Of a stretch of DNA of 64,000 nt, positions 54,524-63,107 are shown one piece after another; position 1 is the first letter of the stretch, and every line of letters begins with the position of its first letter. The notes below the pieces were generated by a model. It did not search any database and was not told the origin of the DNA. It saw only the letters and a list, made by a program, of their open reading frames with translations. Location: assembly GCF_000429185.2 (NCBI RefSeq), contig NZ_AUBJ02000001.1, positions 806,001 to 870,000 of the forward strand. The letters are read 5' to 3'. The stretch is from Actinoalloteichus caeruleus DSM 43889. GTDB lineage: Bacteria > Actinomycetota > Actinomycetes > Mycobacteriales > Pseudonocardiaceae. The position numbers and the translations under genes were made by a program.

Positions 54524-54892
54524 ATGATCGTGGATGGCATGCACGTCGAACCCAGGTCCGCGACGAGTGACTCCGACAAGGTCGTGACATCGTCGCTCCT
54601 CATCACACAACCCCGGAAGAACACCATCATCGAGCTCTGCATGGCGCGATGGGTCACTTATCGCGCCGACATCTCGTCGCGCGCGAACCTGGCGATCACC
54701 GCGGTGCGAATCGTCAACCCCGATGGCACCACGGACCTGGACGAATTCGACGTGGACTCGGGCCCGAACGTCATCGTGCGCGAGAACGTCACCAGCGTCG
54801 TCGTCACGGCCCAGGTCAGCAACGCGTACGTTCGGGGACTGGTCAACCTGTTCTTCTGGCCCGTCGTCGTCCCCGCCGAGGAGCGAGCATGA
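54524..54892 (+). CDS. Cassette protein A1, unknown
   Basis: A 122-residue protein with no signal peptide. I do not recognise the family. A variable Ser/Thr-rich N-terminus (residues 1-25) is followed by a probable beta-rich domain: QPRKNTIIELCMARWVTYRADI, RANLAITAVRIVNPDGTTD, NVIVRENVTSVVVTAQVSN and a closing NLFFWPVVV. It is about 43% identical to A2 over 92 residues. Shared landmarks are N-T-I, M-x-R-W-x-T-Y, A-N-x-x-I-T, N-P-D-G-T, V-T and F-x-W-P. The ATG follows GAGAGGAG. It overlaps B1 by four bases (ATGA), so A and B are made together. Confidence 0.75.
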   Translation: MIVDGMHVEPRSATSDSDKVVTSSLLITQPRKNTIIELCMARWVTYRADISSRANLAITAVRIVNPDGTTDLDEFDVDSGPNVIVRENVTSVVVTAQVSNAYVRGLVNLFFWPVVVPAEERA

Positions 54893-55188
54893 GGTTCGGA
54901 GGCGGCGGAACGGGACCCCGGGCCACGGCCACCCACCTGGTCGTGCTCTACGACCCCTCGGACAACCGCGTCGTCCACCTCCACCAGGTGGTGGTGCTCG
55001 AAGGCGGCGAAACCGTCAGCAGGGAGGACGCCGAGCGGCATGCGGTGGACCAGGCACGGCTGCTGGGCCACGATCCCGAACGCCTGACCGGCCTCCACCT
55101 CGACACGCCCCTCCCCGACGAGCCCGGTGTGCTGCACGTGGGCGCCGGCGGCCGACTCGTCGCGATCCGGCCCGACGCGCAGCGATGA
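54889..55188 (+). CDS. Cassette protein B1, unknown
   Basis: A 99-residue protein of unknown family. The conserved core is LYDPSDNRVVHLHQVVVLEG (residues about 19-38, with two histidines in V-H-L-H), then an acidic helix SREDAERHAVDQARLLG and a C-terminal LDTPLPDEPGVLHV. It is nearly 60% identical to B2. The H-L-H and acidic residues could bind metal, but nothing proves it. It starts inside the A1 stop. The Gly-rich N-terminus (GGGGTG) differs from B2. Confidence 0.75.
   Translation: MRFGGGGTGPRATATHLVVLYDPSDNRVVHLHQVVVLEGGETVSREDAERHAVDQARLLGHDPERLTGLHLDTPLPDEPGVLHVGAGGRLVAIRPDAQR
54945..54986 (+). repeat. 42-bp exact direct repeat, copy in B1
   Basis: Forty-two bases encoding the LYDPSDNRVVHLHH/Q core are identical at 54945-54986 and 55853-55894, 908 bases apart. 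The rest of the two genes has diverged far more. Confidence 0.9.
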
Positions 55189-55437
55189 CGGCGACGCGCC
55201 CCGGATCGCCGGGTCGCGCCGCGCGAGGAGCGACCACCCCCGGACTGGAGAGGCCGACGTCCGGCCGCACCCCGCAGGTCCTGACCGGGCGCACGGCGCC
55301 GCCAACCCGCCACCAACCCACTTCGAACTCCGGGAGCGCCGCACGGCCTCGGAGAACGAACGGCGTGCGAACGCGGAACCCACCTCGGAGTGCCCGAACC
55401 CACGAACGCGTAGCCGACGCGGAAGGGACAGGTGCCC

Positions 55438-55797
55438 ATGGACGGGATGCTCGCTCGTACCTGGAGCATGACGAGCACTTCCAACACGGAACTGGGAGTG
55501 ACGCTCCACGTCGAACAGCCACCCAGGAACACCATCGTCGAGATCTCCATGTCGAGGTGGATCACCTACCAGCCGGACATCACCTCTCACGCGAACATGG
55601 TCATCACGCACATCGACCGCATCAATCCCGACGGCACCGGAGCATCCGAGGAATACCCCGCCTCCGAGGGGAGGAACATGGTCGCGAGGAACGCGGTCAC
55701 CACCATCCACCTCGCCGCGTTGGTCAGGAACGCCCACGCGCGGGCCCTGGCGAACGTGTTCCACTGGCCGATCATCACCCTCCGGGAGGCGAGATGA
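55438..55797 (+). CDS. Cassette protein A2, unknown
   Basis: A 119-residue paralogue of A1, starting at ATG 55438 (GGAAGGG upstream; a GTG six bases earlier is possible). The core reads EQPPRNTIVEISMSRWITYQPDI, ANMVITHIDRINPDGTG, ARNAVTTIHLAALVRNA and NVFHWPI. Predicted beta-rich and cytoplasmic. It overlaps B2 by four bases (ATGA), exactly as A1 overlaps B1, so the whole two-gene unit was duplicated rather than single genes. Confidence 0.75.
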   Translation: MDGMLARTWSMTSTSNTELGVTLHVEQPPRNTIVEISMSRWITYQPDITSHANMVITHIDRINPDGTGASEEYPASEGRNMVARNAVTTIHLAALVRNAHARALANVFHWPIITLREAR

Positions 55798-56099
55798 CCG
55801 AGTTCGCCGTCGCCGGGGACGCACCCGCCGTCGCGCTCACCCACGTGGTGGCGCTCTACGACCCCTCGGACAACCGCGTCGTCCACCTCCACCACGTCGT
55901 CGTGCTCGAGGGCGCCAGGCGCATCACCCGGGAGGAGGCCGAGCGGGAGGCAGTGGACAAGGCGCGGGAGCTGGGCCGGGACACGGCGCGACTGCGCAGC
56001 CTCTACCTCGACACCCCACTACCGGAGGAACCCGGAGTGCCGCACGTGGACACCGCCACCGGTCGGGTGCTGGCGGTCCACGTCGAGGCGGCGCCGTAG
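55794..56099 (+). CDS. Cassette protein B2, unknown
   Basis: A 101-residue paralogue of B1 with VALYDPSDNRVVHLHHVVVLEG, the helix TREEAEREAVDKARELG and LDTPLPEEPGVPHVDTATGRVLAV. The H-L-H-H run has three histidines against two in B1. Last gene of the cassette; no clear terminator follows. Role unknown. Confidence 0.75.
   Translation: MTEFAVAGDAPAVALTHVVALYDPSDNRVVHLHHVVVLEGARRITREEAEREAVDKARELGRDTARLRSLYLDTPLPEEPGVPHVDTATGRVLAVHVEAAP
55853..55894 (+). repeat. 42-bp exact direct repeat, copy in B2
   Basis: Second copy of the repeat at 54945-54986, encoding the same conserved core. Confidence 0.9.
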
Positions 56100-56590
56100 G
56101 GGGCGACGCCGACGTCCCGGTCGGACGTGGGACGGGTCAACGGGCTGGGCCGTCCCCTCCCCGGCCAGCAGCCCCTCGTCCGCGAGGACGAAGCGGGCGG
56201 GACGACCGGGCAGCGCTGGTCCACCCGGGGACCTCCGAGGAGCGAGGGGGGTGGACGGGAGCGGGCGCTGCGCCCGCCGGGCGCGGTTCCCTGGTGCCGG
56301 AGCCGGCCTGGTGGGGAAGCACCTGCTGGTGCCGCCGTGGTGGACGCCGGCGTCGCGACCCGAACCGTTCCGCGCCCGGGGCTGGTGCCGTGGTCGTGAG
56401 TCCGTCTCGCCCCAGGAACGGGTCGGGCAGGCACCGTCAACCTGACCCCGCGCGCCAGGACGCGCGCACTCCGCGGGCGGTGCTCGCCGGGAGGCAACCC
56501 GGCCCCGGGGCCGTTCCGTCCTCCCACTGCCGGTGCCGGCGGTGTACGTCGGCGGCGGCCCCAGGACGTCCACGAGGAACGGGAGCGCAC
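56100..56590. other. Gap after the A/B cassette
   Basis: About 490 bases, GC-rich, with no supportable gene, promoter or third cassette copy. Confidence 0.5.
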
Positions 56591-57145
56591 ATGAGACCGA
56601 GCAGGCGGCACGGGGGAACGTTCCCTCGATGGGCGGCGGCGCTGTCCCTGGCGGTCACCGCGGCGGTGGCGGGTCCAACCCTCGCGGCGCAGGCCGCCGA
56701 ACCGGCCGGCGGAGTCCGCGACATCGCCTGGCGGGACGCGGTCGTCCCGTTGCCCGCCATCGGCGCCTGTCCGGAGGCGCCGGTCTCCTTCACCGGGGGC
56801 ACGGCCGAGACCCCCGGCCACGTCTACCGCTTCGCGCCGGGACACGAGGTCGCGTTCGCCGACGTCACCGCCGACGGCGTGGAGGACGCCCTCCTCATGA
56901 TCGACTGCGGCCCCCGGAACTCCGAGTACTCCGGGTCGTTGGTCGCCGTCACGGTGGACGAGGAGGGGCGGCCGAGCCTACTGGGCACCGTTGCCGACGG
57001 ACCGCACTGGATGCTCCGGCCCACCGACTTCGCCGTCGAGGACGGTGACGTCGTCGTCACGATGACCGACTGGTCGACCGAGACCACCTGGGTCGACCGC
57101 TACCGGTGGTCCGCGCGACTCGGTCACTTCGAACTGGTCGGGTAG
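56591..57145 (+). CDS. Secreted protein of unknown function
   Basis: A 184-residue precursor with a Sec signal peptide (RRHGGTFPRWAAALSLAVTAAVAG, likely cut after AAQA). The mature part has strands and a calcium-loop-like FADVTADGVEDALLMIDCG, reminiscent of FG-GAP/VCBS (DVNGDG) turns. Two cysteines (GACPE and IDCGP) probably form a disulfide. It ends WVDRYRWSARLGHFELVG. Function unknown; extracellular. The ATG follows GAGGAACGGGAG. Confidence 0.78.
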   Translation: MRPSRRHGGTFPRWAAALSLAVTAAVAGPTLAAQAAEPAGGVRDIAWRDAVVPLPAIGACPEAPVSFTGGTAETPGHVYRFAPGHEVAFADVTADGVEDALLMIDCGPRNSEYSGSLVAVTVDEEGRPSLLGTVADGPHWMLRPTDFAVEDGDVVVTMTDWSTETTWVDRYRWSARLGHFELVG

Positions 57146-57206
57146 GAGGCCCGCGCTGCGACCCCGCGCCGGGCCGCCAGCCCGGGTGTGCCTGGCGGAC
57201 GCCGAA

Positions 57207-57241
57207 GCCACCTCCCCTGGCGTGCCGGCGGGGGAGGTGGC
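57207..57241 (+). terminator. Terminator after the secreted-protein gene
   Basis: A perfect 11-bp stem (GCCACCTCCCC and complement) with a 13-nt loop, about 60 bases after the stop. Confidence 0.65.
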
Positions 57242-57810
57242 GCACGCCGGTCGCGACGGTCCGCCGCGGCCCCACTCACCTGGGCGGGCGACCACCTCGG
57301 CCGCTCGGAGTCACGCCGCGCACCAGCGAGGTGAGCCGAACAGACCGGGCACATCGTCCCGACCCGCCGTCCGAGGCGGTGACGCCCCAGGCGAGGCCGG
57401 TGGTCGGAACCGCGCACCGCGCAACCCGGAACCTCGTGATCGGGCGGAAGGCGGGGGCGGGCCGACACCGCGCGACAGGCGGGCGACCCGCTGGCGACCG
57501 CCACACGGAGAGCCGGATCGCCCGTGCCGCCGGCCGGCGATGGGGGAGGCCTTCCACCGCGCGGGACCTTCCGCCACCCGGACGAGGACCGAGGTCCCGC
57601 AGCCGGCGGCTCCACCGCGACTCGTTCGCCGGACCCCACCCGAGCCCACCAGGACCCGAGCCTGGTTCGGGCGCCCGAGCAAGCGGTGCGGTTGCTCACA
57701 CCCCGGCTTCGTCATCTCCCCGTAACGCGGCACGGAGCCGCGTGAAACACCCACTTCCTACCGTCCCTTGCTCGTCAACGTGTGACGGAAAGTAGTGAAA
57801 GGGGGGGGCC
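57242..57810. other. Gap before codB, with a small palindrome near the start
   Basis: No supportable gene. CGTCA-ACGTG-TGACG (57773-57787) lies about 25 bases before the codB ATG and could be an operator or leader element. The ribosome-binding region is a G8 run. Confidence 0.45.
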
Positions 57811-59181
57811 ATGTCGCCACGGGCACCGCGGACGTTGAGCAACAAGGGTGATCAGGGGGTGGCCCAGGGTAGTCAGCCGGTGGTGGACCCCGACTACCCG
57901 CTCGCCCCGGTGCCGATGTCCGCCCGCCGAAGCCTGGGGTCGCTGCTGCTGATGCTGGTCAGCTTCACGTTCTTCGCACCCACGATGCTCGCGGGGGGCC
58001 AGATCGCGGGCGCCTTCCCCTTCGCGGAGTTCCTGGTGCTCAGCCTGACCGCCAGCGTCCTGCTCGGCTGCTACGTCGCCGTCATCGGGGTGATCTCCGC
58101 CAGGACCGGCCTGAGCACCGTGCTGCTCGCCCGCCGGACCCTCGGTCTCGCCGGCGGCAAGTGGGCGTCGGTGCTGCTCGGCGGCACCCAGATCGGCTGG
58201 TTCGGCGTCACGGTCGCGCTGCTGGCCGACCTCGCGGGCAGGGCGCTCGGCTGGGAGAGCACCTGGCCCATCATGGTGGTCGCCGGGCTGCTGATGGGCA
58301 CCACCGCCTACTTCGGATACCGGGGACTGGAGATCCTCAGCGCGATCGCCGTGCCCCTGATGTTCGTCCTGGCGTTCTGGGTCGTCGCTCGCGCCCTCGG
58401 CGACGCCGGCGGCTGGCACGGACTGCTCTCGATCGAACCGACCGCCGAGCTGGGCGTCGCCACCGCCCTCACCATCATGGTCGGCACCTTCGTCAGCGGA
58501 GGGACGCAGGTCGGCAACTGGACCCGCTTCGCGCGACGCCCCCGGCACGCCTTCGCCGCCGCGCTGGTGGCCTTCCTCGTCGCGCAGACCCTCATGCTGT
58601 TCTTCGGCGCCGTCGGCGCGGTCGTCTACGGCGAACCGGACTTCGCCGCCGTCCTGATCCAGCTCGACCTCCTCGTCCTCGGCCTGCTCCTGCTGGTCGC
58701 CAACCTCTGGACCACGAACGACAACGCCGCCTACGCGTTCGGCGTCGCCGGCGCGGAACTCTTCGGGGTGAACGACAAACGACCCTTCGTCATCGGCGGG
58801 GTCCTGCTCGGGATCCTGTTGGCCGTGACCGGTGTCTACGAGGCACTGGAGACCTTCCTCGTGGTCCTGGGGATCGTGATCCCCCCACTCGGGGGCGCCG
58901 TGATCGGCCAGTACTTCCTGGCCTGGCGCGGTCGTCTGCCCGCCGCCGCGGGGGGACGCGAGCCCGTGGTCCGGTGGAGTGGGCTCGGCGCCTATCTCGC
59001 CGGCACGCTGGTGGCGGCGGTCAGCAACGTGTACGAACTCGGCGTGCCGCCGCTCCAGGGCATCCTGGTCGCCGTCGTCGCGGCGCCGCTGCTGCACCGG
59101 GTCCTGCCCGGACACCGAAGGGACGCCGCGTCACCGACGCCGACCCCGGCGGAGCGGGCCACCCCGGCCAGCACCAGCTGA
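57811..59181 (+). CDS. codB: Cytosine/purine permease (NCS1, CodB-like)
   Basis: A 456-residue NCS1-family transporter with about 12 membrane helices. It begins PLAPVPMSARRSLGSLLLMLVSFTFFAPTMLAGGQIAGAF and includes GGTQIGWFGVTVALLAD, GTFVSGGTQVGNWTRFAR and TNDNAAYAFGVAG, the CodB pattern. It imports cytosine or related bases with a cation. The adjacent amidohydrolase (49 bp downstream) would deaminate or hydrolyse the imported compound. The first 25 residues are polar and poorly conserved. Confidence 0.87.
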   Translation: MSPRAPRTLSNKGDQGVAQGSQPVVDPDYPLAPVPMSARRSLGSLLLMLVSFTFFAPTMLAGGQIAGAFPFAEFLVLSLTASVLLGCYVAVIGVISARTGLSTVLLARRTLGLAGGKWASVLLGGTQIGWFGVTVALLADLAGRALGWESTWPIMVVAGLLMGTTAYFGYRGLEILSAIAVPLMFVLAFWVVARALGDAGGWHGLLSIEPTAELGVATALTIMVGTFVSGGTQVGNWTRFARRPRHAFAAALVAFLVAQTLMLFFGAVGAVVYGEPDFAAVLIQLDLLVLGLLLLVANLWTTNDNAAYAFGVAGAELFGVNDKRPFVIGGVLLGILLAVTGVYEALETFLVVLGIVIPPLGGAVIGQYFLAWRGRLPAAAGGREPVVRWSGLGAYLAGTLVAAVSNVYELGVPPLQGILVAVVAAPLLHRVLPGHRRDAASPTPTPAERATPASTS

Positions 59182-59230
59182 GGACCAGCAGACGCCCGCT
59201 GGCCGCCCACGAGGAACAGGAGAACAACAC

Positions 59231-60754
59231 GTGGGAACACTCATCCGCCACGCCTCGGTCATCACGATGGACGAGGTGACCGGGGCCCGGCCGATCACCA
59301 CGAGCATCCGGATCAGCGATGACCGGATCTCCGAGATCGGACCGGACCTGGAACCACGACCGGACGAGAGGGTCATCGACGGCCGGGACCGGCTCGTCAC
59401 CCCCGGACTGGTGAACGGGCACCTGCACTCGTGGGAGGCGCTGTTCAAGGGACGCTACGACAACCTGCCGCTCGAACTGTGGATGCTCTTCTCCTACCCG
59501 ATCCTGGGGATCGGGGAACTTCCCGCCGACCTCGTCCGGCTGCGCACCCTGCTGGTGGCCATGGAGTCACTCCGGGCCGGCGTGACCTGCGTGGTCGACG
59601 ACGTCCTGGAGACCCCGACCCAGAACGTCGACCAGCTGGCCGCCGTGTTCGACGCCTACGAGCTCGCCGGGATCCGGGCGAACGTGTCCGGGCACGTCAT
59701 CAACAAACCCTTCGTCGACACCCTGCCCTTCGTGGAGGAGGTCCTCCGCCCCGACCTGCTCGACGAGGTCCGGGCGATCACGCCGCCCCGCACCGACGAG
59801 TACCTCGACTTCAGCAGGCGGGCCTTCGAACGGCACCACGAACGGGCCGGCGGCCGCCTCCGGTACATGGTGGCACCCTCCGGTCCCCAACGGTGCACCG
59901 ACGACCTCCTCGTCGGCGCGGCGGAACTCGCGCGTGCCTGGAACGCCGAGTACCACATCCACGTCCTGGAGACCAAGGTCCAGGCCGTCACCGGCCGGGA
60001 GTTCCACGGCACCACCCTGGTGGAACACCTGCGCCGGATCGGCGCGCTGGGCCGGGAGACGACCTTGGCCCACGGCATCTGGTTGACCCGGTCCGACATC
60101 GAGATACTCGGGGCGGCCAACGCGTCGGTGTCCCACAACCCCATCTCCAACCTGAAGCTGGGATCGGGCATCGCTCCCTTCCGCGACCTGCTCGACGCGG
60201 GGGTGAACCTCGCGCTGGGCAGTGACGGAGCCTCCAGCAGCGACAGCCCGAGGATGCTCGACGTCGTCAAGGCGGCCGGGCTGCTGCACAAGGTCAGCGA
60301 ACCGGACCACCACCGCTGGCCCAGCGTCGCCGAGGTGTTGCGCGCCGGCACCCTCGGCGGAGCGCGCAGCGCGCTCGTGGAGGACAGGACCGGATCGCTT
60401 GAGGTCGGCAAGCAGGCCGATCTGGTCATCTACGACCTGAACACCCTCCCGTTCACCCCGCGCAACGACCTCGCCGTGCACCTCGTCTACTCCGAGAACG
60501 GCTCGTCCATCGAGCAGGTCATGGTCGCGGGGGAGACCGTGGTCGAGAACGGGCGGCTGACCAGGGTCGACGAGGACGCCGTGCTCGCCGAGCTGCGCCA
60601 CTGGCTGCCCCGGGTGCGGGAGTGGCAGGAGGAGTGGGAGAGCGTGAACGCCGCCTTCGTCCCGGCGTTCACCGAGATCCACCGCCGCTGCGCGGCCACC
60701 CCGACGGGCGTGAACCGCTGGTCGGGTGATGAGGAGGCCTGGCTGGTCGGCTGA
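59231..60754 (+). CDS. Amidohydrolase / aminohydrolase (deaminase-like)
   Basis: A 507-residue metal-dependent hydrolase of the chlorohydrolase/nucleobase deaminase group. The metal ligands start at LVNGHLHSWEALFKG (H64, H66). YHIHVLETKVQ, THGIWL-like LAHGIWLTRSDIEIL, SHNPISNLKLGSGIAPFRDLLDAGVNLALGSDGASSSDSPRM and the ending VGKQADLVIYDLN follow. The family deaminates cytosine, guanine, triazines or adenosine analogues; coupling with CodB favours a nucleobase-like compound. GTG start after AGGAG. The last 60 residues are a helical extension. A strong hairpin follows. Confidence 0.87.
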   Translation: MGTLIRHASVITMDEVTGARPITTSIRISDDRISEIGPDLEPRPDERVIDGRDRLVTPGLVNGHLHSWEALFKGRYDNLPLELWMLFSYPILGIGELPADLVRLRTLLVAMESLRAGVTCVVDDVLETPTQNVDQLAAVFDAYELAGIRANVSGHVINKPFVDTLPFVEEVLRPDLLDEVRAITPPRTDEYLDFSRRAFERHHERAGGRLRYMVAPSGPQRCTDDLLVGAAELARAWNAEYHIHVLETKVQAVTGREFHGTTLVEHLRRIGALGRETTLAHGIWLTRSDIEILGAANASVSHNPISNLKLGSGIAPFRDLLDAGVNLALGSDGASSSDSPRMLDVVKAAGLLHKVSEPDHHRWPSVAEVLRAGTLGGARSALVEDRTGSLEVGKQADLVIYDLNTLPFTPRNDLAVHLVYSENGSSIEQVMVAGETVVENGRLTRVDEDAVLAELRHWLPRVREWQEEWESVNAAFVPAFTEIHRRCAATPTGVNRWSGDEEAWLVG

Positions 60755-60769
60755 CGCGCCAGCCGGCTC

Positions 60770-60796
60770 GGGGAGGTGCGGGCGTCGCGCCTCCCC
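60770..60796 (+). terminator. Terminator of the codB-amidohydrolase operon
   Basis: An 11-bp stem with one G-U pair (GGGGAGGTGCG / CGCGCCTCCCC) and a 5-nt loop, 15 bases after the stop. Confidence 0.7.
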
Positions 60797-60943
60797 GCCC
60801 ACCGCCGACCATGACCGCCTCGTTCCTCGCCGAGGGAGGCAGCCGGGTTGAGATGAACGGCGCTGTTCGGCCAGTCCACCGCTGCCTACACTCCGTTCCA
60901 GGGCGCGCGATCTTTGTCTGTCCAGCACAGAAATGAGCAGCGC

Positions 60944-61606
60944 ATGAGAACGAGACGACGCAACGTCGCGTCGCTGGGCGTGGTCGGAGTGGCGCTGGCC
61001 CTTCTCGCCAGCACCCTCACGGCCGGTGTGGCGCACGCGCACGGAGGTATGACCGCACCGGCGACCCGGACCTACGTCTGCTTCGACGAAGGGCCGCAGA
61101 CCCCCAGTTCGGACGCCTGCCGGGACGCGGTGGCGGAGGGCGGGACCCAGCCGCTCTGGGACTGGTTCGCCATCCTGATCCCCGACGCCGCCGGACGTCA
61201 CCGCGAGATCATCCCCGACGGGGAGCTGTGCGCGGCGGGCACCGACAAGTACGCGGCCTACAACGCCGCCCGCCCGGACTGGCCGGCGACCACCCTGCGG
61301 TCCGGCGCCGACTACAACTTCCGCTACGCCGCCTGGGCGCCGCACCCCGGCACCTTCGAGCTGTACGTGACCAAGGACGGCTACGACCCCACCACCCCCC
61401 TGGCCTGGTCCGACCTCGAAGAGGAACCCTTCCTGGTCGCGACCGACCCGCCCAAGGAACACACCGACGGGAGCTGGTGGGACTCCTACCAGATGTACGG
61501 GCAGCTGCCGGAGGGCAAGACCGGGCGGCACATCATCTACTCGATCTGGCAGCGCTCGGACAGCCCCGAGGCCTTCTACAACTGTTCGGACGTCGTCTTC
61601 CAGTGA
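60944..61606 (+). CDS. AA10 lytic polysaccharide monooxygenase (copper)
   Basis: A 220-residue single-domain LPMO. The signal peptide ends AGVAHA, so mature protein starts at H33 (HGGMTAPATRTYVCF), the first half of the copper histidine brace. The second brace residue is H134 in YAAWAPHPGTFELYVTKDGY. QPLWDWF, GRHREIIPDG and YSIWQRSDSPEAFYNCSDVVF are strongly conserved and recall Thermobifida E7 (TfLPMO10A, chitin-active). It oxidatively cleaves chitin or cellulose outside the cell; no binding module is attached. Fifty bases downstream is a His-rich lipoprotein gene, likely co-transcribed. Confidence 0.93.
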   Translation: MRTRRRNVASLGVVGVALALLASTLTAGVAHAHGGMTAPATRTYVCFDEGPQTPSSDACRDAVAEGGTQPLWDWFAILIPDAAGRHREIIPDGELCAAGTDKYAAYNAARPDWPATTLRSGADYNFRYAAWAPHPGTFELYVTKDGYDPTTPLAWSDLEEEPFLVATDPPKEHTDGSWWDSYQMYGQLPEGKTGRHIIYSIWQRSDSPEAFYNCSDVVFQ

Positions 61607-61655
61607 GCCGCGCGTGCCGACGGGAACACCGGACGGACAGGAAAGGGAGAACCGA

Positions 61656-62303
61656 GTGAATTCCAGCCTGCTCACCAGGGCACGGCTCGCCGCGACCGGG
61701 TCCTTGGCGGCGGTGGCCCTCGTCCTCGCCGGCTGCGGCGGAGGCGAGGATTCCGCCGAGGCCCCACCCCCCGCGAGCACCGAGCACGCGGCCCCCTCGG
61801 AGGAGGGTGGGGGACACGACGACCACGACCACGAGGCGGCGGAGGAGACCGGTGCCGCGGCGATGGGCCAGTCCTTCGACACCGCCCTCGAACTGGCGTC
61901 CTGGGTCGCCGAGGAAACCGGCGAGTGCGCCGACCCGACACCCGCCAGCGAGGAGGAGTTCCGGGACTTCGTCGGACCCCTGCTGATCGGGCTGTACGAA
62001 CCCTACGTGGCGGAGTGGGCCACCTGTGCCGTGCCGCCGCACGACAAACTCGGCCTGGTCATCTTCGACCCCGACCGCTTCACGGAGTTCCAGGAGTCCT
62101 GGCGTGACGCCGTCGAGGAGGGTGAGGTGCGGGGCAACCCGGACTGGTCCTTCGGCAACGGTTTCGCCGTGACCTCGGGGCCCACCGGGGCCGAGGAGAT
62201 GGGGCTGCACTACCTCTGGTGCGCCCCCGTGGACATCGAGGACGCGCATCTCATCCCCGCCGACGCGGAGGGGTGCGACTTCGCCCACCACGGCCACCAC
62301 TGA
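61656..62303 (+). CDS. Histidine-rich lipoprotein, putative metal-binding LPMO partner
   Basis: A 215-residue protein. The lipoprotein signal has lipobox VLAGC (Cys27), followed by an acidic linker with GGGHDDHDHE. A globular domain of unknown family follows (residues about 75-200; four cysteines in GECADP, ATCAVP, YLWCAP and EGCDF). The C-terminus is AHHGHH. Exposed His/Asp clusters at both ends look like a surface copper or zinc trap. It lies 49 bp after the LPMO gene and before a shared strong terminator, so a role in loading copper into the LPMO is a reasonable inference. It lacks PCuAC, CopC and Sco motifs. GTG start after AAAGGGAG. Confidence 0.78.
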   Translation: MNSSLLTRARLAATGSLAAVALVLAGCGGGEDSAEAPPPASTEHAAPSEEGGGHDDHDHEAAEETGAAAMGQSFDTALELASWVAEETGECADPTPASEEEFRDFVGPLLIGLYEPYVAEWATCAVPPHDKLGLVIFDPDRFTEFQESWRDAVEEGEVRGNPDWSFGNGFAVTSGPTGAEEMGLHYLWCAPVDIEDAHLIPADAEGCDFAHHGHH

Positions 62304-62309
62304 GCCGAG

Positions 62310-62346
62310 CCCCGCCCGACGCCATACCCACCCGCGTCGGGCGGGG
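62310..62346 (+). terminator. Terminator of the LPMO-lipoprotein operon
   Basis: A perfect 13-bp GC stem (CCCCGCCCGACGC and complement) with an 11-nt loop begins seven bases after the lipoprotein stop. Confidence 0.85.
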
Positions 62347-63107
62347 ACACCGGCAGGCCAAGCGGGTTGCCCCCGACGCGCGTCGCACCGGGCGGCAGGA
62401 CCGCACCGAGCATCGGGGGGAGCCGGGGCAAGGCCCCGCCAGCCCGCCCGGGTCGTCCTCCCACGGCACCACCGGTCCGGCGGTCGCGCGGGAAGCGCCG
62501 CTCCGTGGGCCCCGCCCGACCGGCACCCCGCCGACCGGTGATCCCGGGCGGGCGGAGCGGGACGGTCCCACCCTGACCAGCCCGGTACTCCGGCCACTCC
62601 CGCCCCGGTTCGCCGGCGGAACCCCGCCGCCCCAGCACGGGAGACCCGTCCAGATCGTCTCGGATGCCCCGTGCCGCCACGGCCCGGGGGCACGGGCGCG
62701 TCAGCACGCCCTCGACCCGTCGTCGCGGTGATACCCCTTCCGCGCCAGTGCGACGACCGGCGGACCCGGTGGCCAGTGGCCGGTGCCCGGAGGCCACGAA
62801 CCCACCCCACCCTCGGAACTCCTGCCGCCATTCCCTGGCGGCCTGCCAGGCCCCATCCCCTCCGCCGTCGCGTCCCGGGCGGCAGGGGACATTCGCCGTC
62901 GCGACCCCACCCGGACCCGGCAGGGGAGGAGCGCGACCAGACCCGCCTCGCGGTGCGGTTCCAATCCACCCCGACAACCGTGGTTCCGGTCCCGCCGCTG
63001 CTCCCCGGGCGAGGGAGCACGCCGTTCCCCGGGGGACCCCGCGCACCCACGGTGGCACTTCACGTGTAATGTCACCCTGACAGGTGAAACTGGGGTAGTG
63101 GAGGGGA
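62347..63107. other. Gap before the winged-helix operon
   Basis: About 760 GC-rich bases with no supportable gene. Only the right end, at 63059-63091, holds recognisable regulatory symmetry. Confidence 0.5.
63059..63088. promoter_or_regulatory. Inverted-repeat operator before the winged-helix gene
   Basis: TGTCA-CCC-TGACA (63070-63082) is a perfect palindrome, flanked by TTCAC (63059) and GTGAA (63084-63088). A TAATGT -10-like box (63067-63072) overlaps it. This fits autoregulation by the following winged-helix protein. Confidence 0.5.
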
